Shown here: piece after piece, positions 60,996 to 64,000 of the stretch
How positions within the stretch are numbered: position 1 is the stretch's first letter
How the letters are laid out: each line of letters begins with the position of its first letter
DNA from: Nonlabens tegetincola
GTDB taxonomy: Bacteria > Bacteroidota > Bacteroidia > Flavobacteriales > Flavobacteriaceae
Direction of reading: 5' to 3'
DNA: 64,000 nucleotides
Assembly: GCF_002954355.1 (NCBI RefSeq)
Contig: NZ_MQVV01000010.1
Coordinates: forward strand, 620,001 to 684,000
Notes under the pieces: model-generated
Told to the model about the DNA's origin: nothing
Database searches by the model: none
Seen by the model: only the letters and a program-made list of their open reading frames with translations
Translations under genes and position numbers: made by a program

Positions 60996-61964
60996 ATGAG
61001 TTATTTAAACGCTACAGAAGAATTATATAGAGACGCAGCACTAACACCAGATGTGGGATTGTGCTGTACTACAAATCCAGTATGGGAATTACCAGGGCTA
61101 AAAATCCCTAGAATTATGCAAGAAATGAATTACGGTTGTGGTTCTACGGTTCATGCAAGGGATCTTACAAATAGTCCAAGGGTTTTATACGTAGGTGTAG
61201 GTGGTGGAATGGAATTATTACAATTCTCTTATTTCTCAAGACAAAAAGGCGGTGTTGTAGGTGTAGATGTGGTGCCAGAAATGTTAGAAGCATCTCGTAA
61301 AAACTTTAAAATCGCCGAGGAACAAAACGACTGGTTCAAAAGTGAATTTGTTGAATTACACAAAGGTGATGCCTTAAACTTACCAGTTGCCGATAACTCT
61401 ATAGACGTTGCAGCGCAAAACTGCTTGTTCAATATTTTTAAGGAGGAAGATTTAAAGAAAGCTATAGAAGAAATGTACCGTGTATTAAAACCGCATGGTC
61501 GATTAGTGATGAGCGATCCTACATGTGAGCAAGAGATGAATGAAACCTTGCGTAATGACGACAGGTTGAGAGCACTTTGTTTAAGCGGTTCATTACCTAT
61601 AGATCAATATGTAAAAGCTCTGACTGATGTAGGTTTCGGTACCATAGAAATAAGAGCTAGAAAACCTTATCGTATTTTGGATCCTAAAAATTATCCTACC
61701 GATGAATTGATTTATATAGAAAGTATTGAAGTAGCTGCTATTAAAGATCCAATGCCAGAAGATGGACCATGTATATTCACAGGTAAAGCTGCTATTTACT
61801 ACGGCGATGAAAGACAGTTTGATGATGGTAAAGGACATGTTTTATTACAAAACCAGCCACTAGCTATTTGTGATAAAACGGCTGGTGCTCTTGCCGCATT
61901 AGGTCGCGATGATATTTATATTAGTGAAAGTACTTACCATTACGATGGTGGTGGTTGCTGCTAG
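60996..61964 (+). CDS. arsM: arsenosugar-type arsenite methyltransferase ArsM
   Basis: A 322-residue SAM-dependent methyltransferase. The N-terminus has a Cys-Cys pair (DVGLCCTTNP, about residues 20-29) and a third Cys in MNYGCGSTVHARDL. The SAM loop is VLYVGVGGGMELLQFS (about 66-81), followed by VVGVDVVPEMLEAS and AAQNCLFNIFKEEDL, where a Cys aligns with the catalytic region. The protein ends GGGCC, a second possible arsenic-binding pair. It should methylate arsenite before ArsS acts. A terminator follows. Confidence 0.88.
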   Translation: MSYLNATEELYRDAALTPDVGLCCTTNPVWELPGLKIPRIMQEMNYGCGSTVHARDLTNSPRVLYVGVGGGMELLQFSYFSRQKGGVVGVDVVPEMLEASRKNFKIAEEQNDWFKSEFVELHKGDALNLPVADNSIDVAAQNCLFNIFKEEDLKKAIEEMYRVLKPHGRLVMSDPTCEQEMNETLRNDDRLRALCLSGSLPIDQYVKALTDVGFGTIEIRARKPYRILDPKNYPTDELIYIESIEVAAIKDPMPEDGPCIFTGKAAIYYGDERQFDDGKGHVLLQNQPLAICDKTAGALAALGRDDIYISESTYHYDGGGCC

Positions 61965-61988
61965 ATGACAACATATATTGTAACTTAG

Positions 61989-62025
61989 AGCGTAGAGATT
62001 TACTTCTCTGCGCTTTTACTTTTTA
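61989..62025 (+). terminator. intrinsic terminator after arsM
   Basis: A 10-bp stem (AGCGTAGAGA / TCTCTGCGCT, one G-T pair) with a 6-base loop, then TTTTACTTTTT. Confidence 0.8.
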
Positions 62026-62038
62026 AATATAACGAGAA

Positions 62039-62215
62039 ATGATTCCAGCTTGGTTTTATAAATTATTGATAACAATGAGTGTGATATGCCTAATTTTAAT
62101 AGGCTATCGCATCGTTTCGGGAGAACAAAATCGCAGTTTTATATGGTATGCGTTTTTATTTTTAATGGCAATTTGGTTTGGTATGCGTCAATTGAGAATG
62201 TCCAATAAAAAGTAA
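62039..62215 (+). CDS. small two-span membrane protein (58 aa)
   Basis: ATG at 62039, stop TAA at 62213-62215, just touching the convergent nuclease gene. The 58 residues start MIPAWFYKLLITMSVICLIL and contain two hydrophobic segments (about 8-22 and 34-48) with a basic tail, MRQLRMSNKK. The gene fills the space between the arsM terminator and the nuclease. No family is recognised; I believe it is real because of its clean membrane-protein composition. Confidence 0.55.
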   Translation: MIPAWFYKLLITMSVICLILIGYRIVSGEQNRSFIWYAFLFLMAIWFGMRQLRMSNKK

Positions 62216-63037
62216 TTACCATCCACGAGTATCCCTACTAGATTCTAGCTCCTTCTCAATAGTATCTGGTAGCTGTGAGAAAAAATCGATTCCAGTAAGC
62301 GATTCAATTTGATCCACAGAACTCACATATTTATAAATACTCTCATTTGACGCACGATGAGGTAAAAGAAATGCTAGCATCTTTCCTCCATCGTTAGTTT
62401 GTCGGTATAATATTTTATAATACTGTTCTGGTACACTTACGTTATCAAACCCTATGCTTTTCAATCCTCTTTTTAATACGGGACCAGTAACCACATACAG
62501 TTGGTCATGCTTTTTTGCATAATACCTTGTTTTTTGTTCTAGGCGATTCCATATACCAGCGTTGAATTCATGCTCTTGCGGTGATATGTTTGAGGTTAAA
62601 AATGTTTCTTCATACGCTGCTTTTGTCGCCCTGCGATCACCTGCGGGAACTAGATGACCTCGGTCATAACCACTGTTCTTGTAATTCTTCCAATGAGCAG
62701 CTTCAGTAGTGATTTTATCATCTATCTCAAAGTAAGGTCTTTTAAAATCAACCTCTTTAATATCACTTTTATTAAGAATGTGTGCTGTCCATTCTGCTTG
62801 TTCATGTAATTCATTATACGACAAGCTATAAGTGTGATGATGAACAACCTGATTGCCAGAAGTAGGTAAGAAATCTTTTCTACTCAATTTTTTAATACCT
62901 TGATTATTAAAGTCGCGACTGGCAAAATCTTCTTGTTCCAGATTATCCTGTGACTCTTGTTTATCTATTTTTTGTTCCCAAAGAATAAAGCCTATGGCGC
63001 ATAAAAAAATTAAAATAGGATAAACGAATTTTCTCAT
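62216..63037 (-). CDS. DNA/RNA non-specific endonuclease (NUC1 family)
   Basis: A 273-residue protein with one N-terminal hydrophobic segment (about 5-21) acting as signal or anchor, then a betabeta-alpha-metal nuclease domain. The catalytic motif is YDRGHLVPAGDRRA (DRGH, about residues 125-138), followed by NISPQEHEFNAGIWNRLEQ with the metal-binding Asn. Such nucleases cut extracellular DNA and RNA for nutrient use or defence. It ends 2 bp before the start of the convergent small gene region and lies 2 bp downstream of the OppC-like gene on the same strand. Confidence 0.9.
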   Translation of the reverse strand: MRKFVYPILIFLCAIGFILWEQKIDKQESQDNLEQEDFASRDFNNQGIKKLSRKDFLPTSGNQVVHHHTYSLSYNELHEQAEWTAHILNKSDIKEVDFKRPYFEIDDKITTEAAHWKNYKNSGYDRGHLVPAGDRRATKAAYEETFLTSNISPQEHEFNAGIWNRLEQKTRYYAKKHDQLYVVTGPVLKRGLKSIGFDNVSVPEQYYKILYRQTNDGGKMLAFLLPHRASNESIYKYVSSVDQIESLTGIDFFSQLPDTIEKELESSRDTRGW

Positions 63038-63039
63038 AG

Positions 63040-64000
63040 TTAGATCTTTTTTACATCCAAGGCATCACGTAGAGCATTACCTAATAACATGAATGCCATT
63101 ACAAGCGTCATGATTGCGATACCAGGAATAATTGCAAGATAGGCCTTATCTAGAATTATGTATTGATAATGGTCCTTTATCATACTACCCCAACTGGGCA
63201 TGGGTGGCTGCGCACCAATTCCTAGAAAACTAAGTCCGCTTTCAATGAGAATAGCTGCCGCAAAATTTGCGGCACTTATTACAATGATAGGCGCTGTTAT
63301 GTTGGGTAAAATGTGTCGGGTAATAATACGCCAGTCATTAAATCCCAAAGCTCTAGCTGCGGTTACATACTGATATTCTTTGGCTACTATAACTTGACCG
63401 CGTACAACTCTCGCAACTTCAACCCACATAGTTAAGCCTACCGCTATAAAAACGGTAAAAAAACTTTTTTCCAAGGCTATACTTATTGCTATTACCATCA
63501 ATAGGGTAGGGATAGACCAAGTTACATTTATCAACCACATAATGGCGTTGTCTATTTTACCGCCGTAATATCCTGCAATTGCTCCTAATGACATTCCAAT
63601 TAATAATGAAATAAGAACAGCAATAAAGCCTATTGATATGCTAATACGTGCTCCTATGAGCATACGGCTTAATAAATCGCGGCCATATTTATCAGTTCCT
63701 AGTAGAAAGGTCTTTGTTGCGGTTGCGCTTTCGCGAAAGCGTGTCATATCCATCACTTTGCCCCATTCATGCATCACTGGCTGGTAAGGTTTTACCTCAT
63801 TGTCAGGATCAAAAGGAGTATAATGAATTATACCATCGATCAATTTAAGTTTAGTAAATGGAATTTCTTCTACAGTTGATGTGCTACCGGATAAAAAGGA
63901 CCAAAAATTAGAATCTTCCTTTTGTATAGGTAAAATCATCATTTTAGTAGAAAATCCAGGTGGTTGCGAATGAATGGAAAGATGCATTTGATTAGCATTG
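63040..64000 (-). CDS. OppC/DppC-type peptide ABC transporter permease (5' end outside window)
   Basis: The frame stays open to the window edge, so the gene starts beyond base 64000; about 320 residues are visible. After an extracytoplasmic stretch (QMHLSIHSQPPGFSTK) come five or so membrane segments and the EAA loop AARALGFNDWRIITRHILPN, the contact site for the ATPase. FLGIGAQPPMPSWG and NALRDALDVKKI are typical OppC endings. It forms half of an oligopeptide or dipeptide import channel. A palindrome copy at 63727 is read as RFRES. Confidence 0.88.
   Translation of the reverse strand, partial: NANQMHLSIHSQPPGFSTKMMILPIQKEDSNFWSFLSGSTSTVEEIPFTKLKLIDGIIHYTPFDPDNEVKPYQPVMHEWGKVMDMTRFRESATATKTFLLGTDKYGRDLLSRMLIGARISISIGFIAVLISLLIGMSLGAIAGYYGGKIDNAIMWLINVTWSIPTLLMVIAISIALEKSFFTVFIAVGLTMWVEVARVVRGQVIVAKEYQYVTAARALGFNDWRIITRHILPNITAPIIVISAANFAAAILIESGLSFLGIGAQPPMPSWGSMIKDHYQYIILDKAYLAIIPGIAIMTLVMAFMLLGNALRDALDVKKI
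63727..63740. repeat. palindrome GCTTTCGCGAAAGC, copy 16
   Basis: Inside the OppC-like gene, read in the third frame as RFRES. The 16-bp form is 63726-63741. Confidence 0.95.

Noticed and set aside
2212-63740. The 14-bp palindrome as a rho-independent terminator or MITE-like element
   Set aside because: Most copies are inside genes, none is followed by a T-run, there is no conserved sequence beyond 18 bp, and no target-site duplication is seen.
1-64000. CRISPR arrays, insertion sequences, prophage or toxin-antitoxin genes
   Set aside because: I found no regularly spaced repeats with unique spacers, no transposase or integrase, and no phage structural genes.

Overview
The window is a 64 kb AT-rich, gene-dense chromosomal segment of a member of the Bacteroidota, almost certainly a marine Flavobacteriaceae. 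The case rests on a gliding/type IX secretion block (gldJ-porU-porV), a SusC/SusD starch-type locus, a T9SS type A sorting tail on a secreted amylase, mevalonate-pathway isoprenoid genes, an arsenosugar cluster, and TAnnTTTG-type -7 promoter motifs. A Nonlabens- or Dokdonia-like genus would fit, but that is a guess. I see no insertion sequence, prophage, CRISPR array, rRNA or recent island. One tRNA gene (Phe) is present.

Layout. 1-6 kb: the 3' part of a very large alpha-2-macroglobulin-like protein carrying a TonB-plug module, then a GNAT acetyltransferase and three zinc-peptidase-like genes (M15, M48, M91-like). 6-10.5 kb: mevalonate kinase, diphosphomevalonate decarboxylase, a MacB/FtsX-type permease and a GYDIA-type GHMP kinase. 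10.5-19.9 kb (minus): PpiD-like chaperone, CorC/HlyC protein, small membrane protein, LptC, a TPR protein, an outer-membrane barrel protein, type III pantothenate kinase, tRNA-Phe and MurF. 19.9-27.4 kb: gldJ, and divergently porU, porV and cytidine deaminase. 27.5-30.2 kb: pyruvate dehydrogenase E1-alpha and E2. 30.3-38 kb (minus): DUF58 protein, thioredoxin, an exonuclease-fused DnaE, an SDR oxidoreductase and an M28 peptidase. 38.1-38.3 kb: a possible structured RNA. 38.3-58.3 kb: an alpha-glucan utilization locus built around a divergent promoter at 46.8 kb. 58.8-62 kb: an arsenosugar cluster (CMD-like peroxidase, HD protein, ArsS, ArsM). 62-64 kb: a secreted nuclease and an OppC-type permease cut by the window edge.

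How the genes work together. In the glucan locus, SusC, SusD and a SusE/F-like lipoprotein bind and import maltodextrin. One T9SS-secreted and three further exported GH13 enzymes cut starch outside the cytoplasm. A sugar-type MFS carrier, GH65 maltose phosphorylase and beta-phosphoglucomutase finish maltose inside. A LacI-family regulator replaces the classic SusR and has two candidate operators in the divergent promoter. The T9SS block at 20-27 kb encodes the sortase (PorU) and outer-membrane partner (PorV) needed to secrete proteins such as the amylase of this locus.

The most striking non-genic signal is a 14-bp perfect palindrome, GCTTTCGCGAAAGC, found 16 times with no mismatch. It occurs both inside genes and between them. 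The gaps are unexpectedly regular (2.2 to 5.9 kb). In three secreted proteins it encodes the AFAKA at the signal-peptidase site. Its regularity, its use of several reading frames and its placement in conserved enzymes suggest a chromosome-wide DNA signal rather than ordinary repeats.
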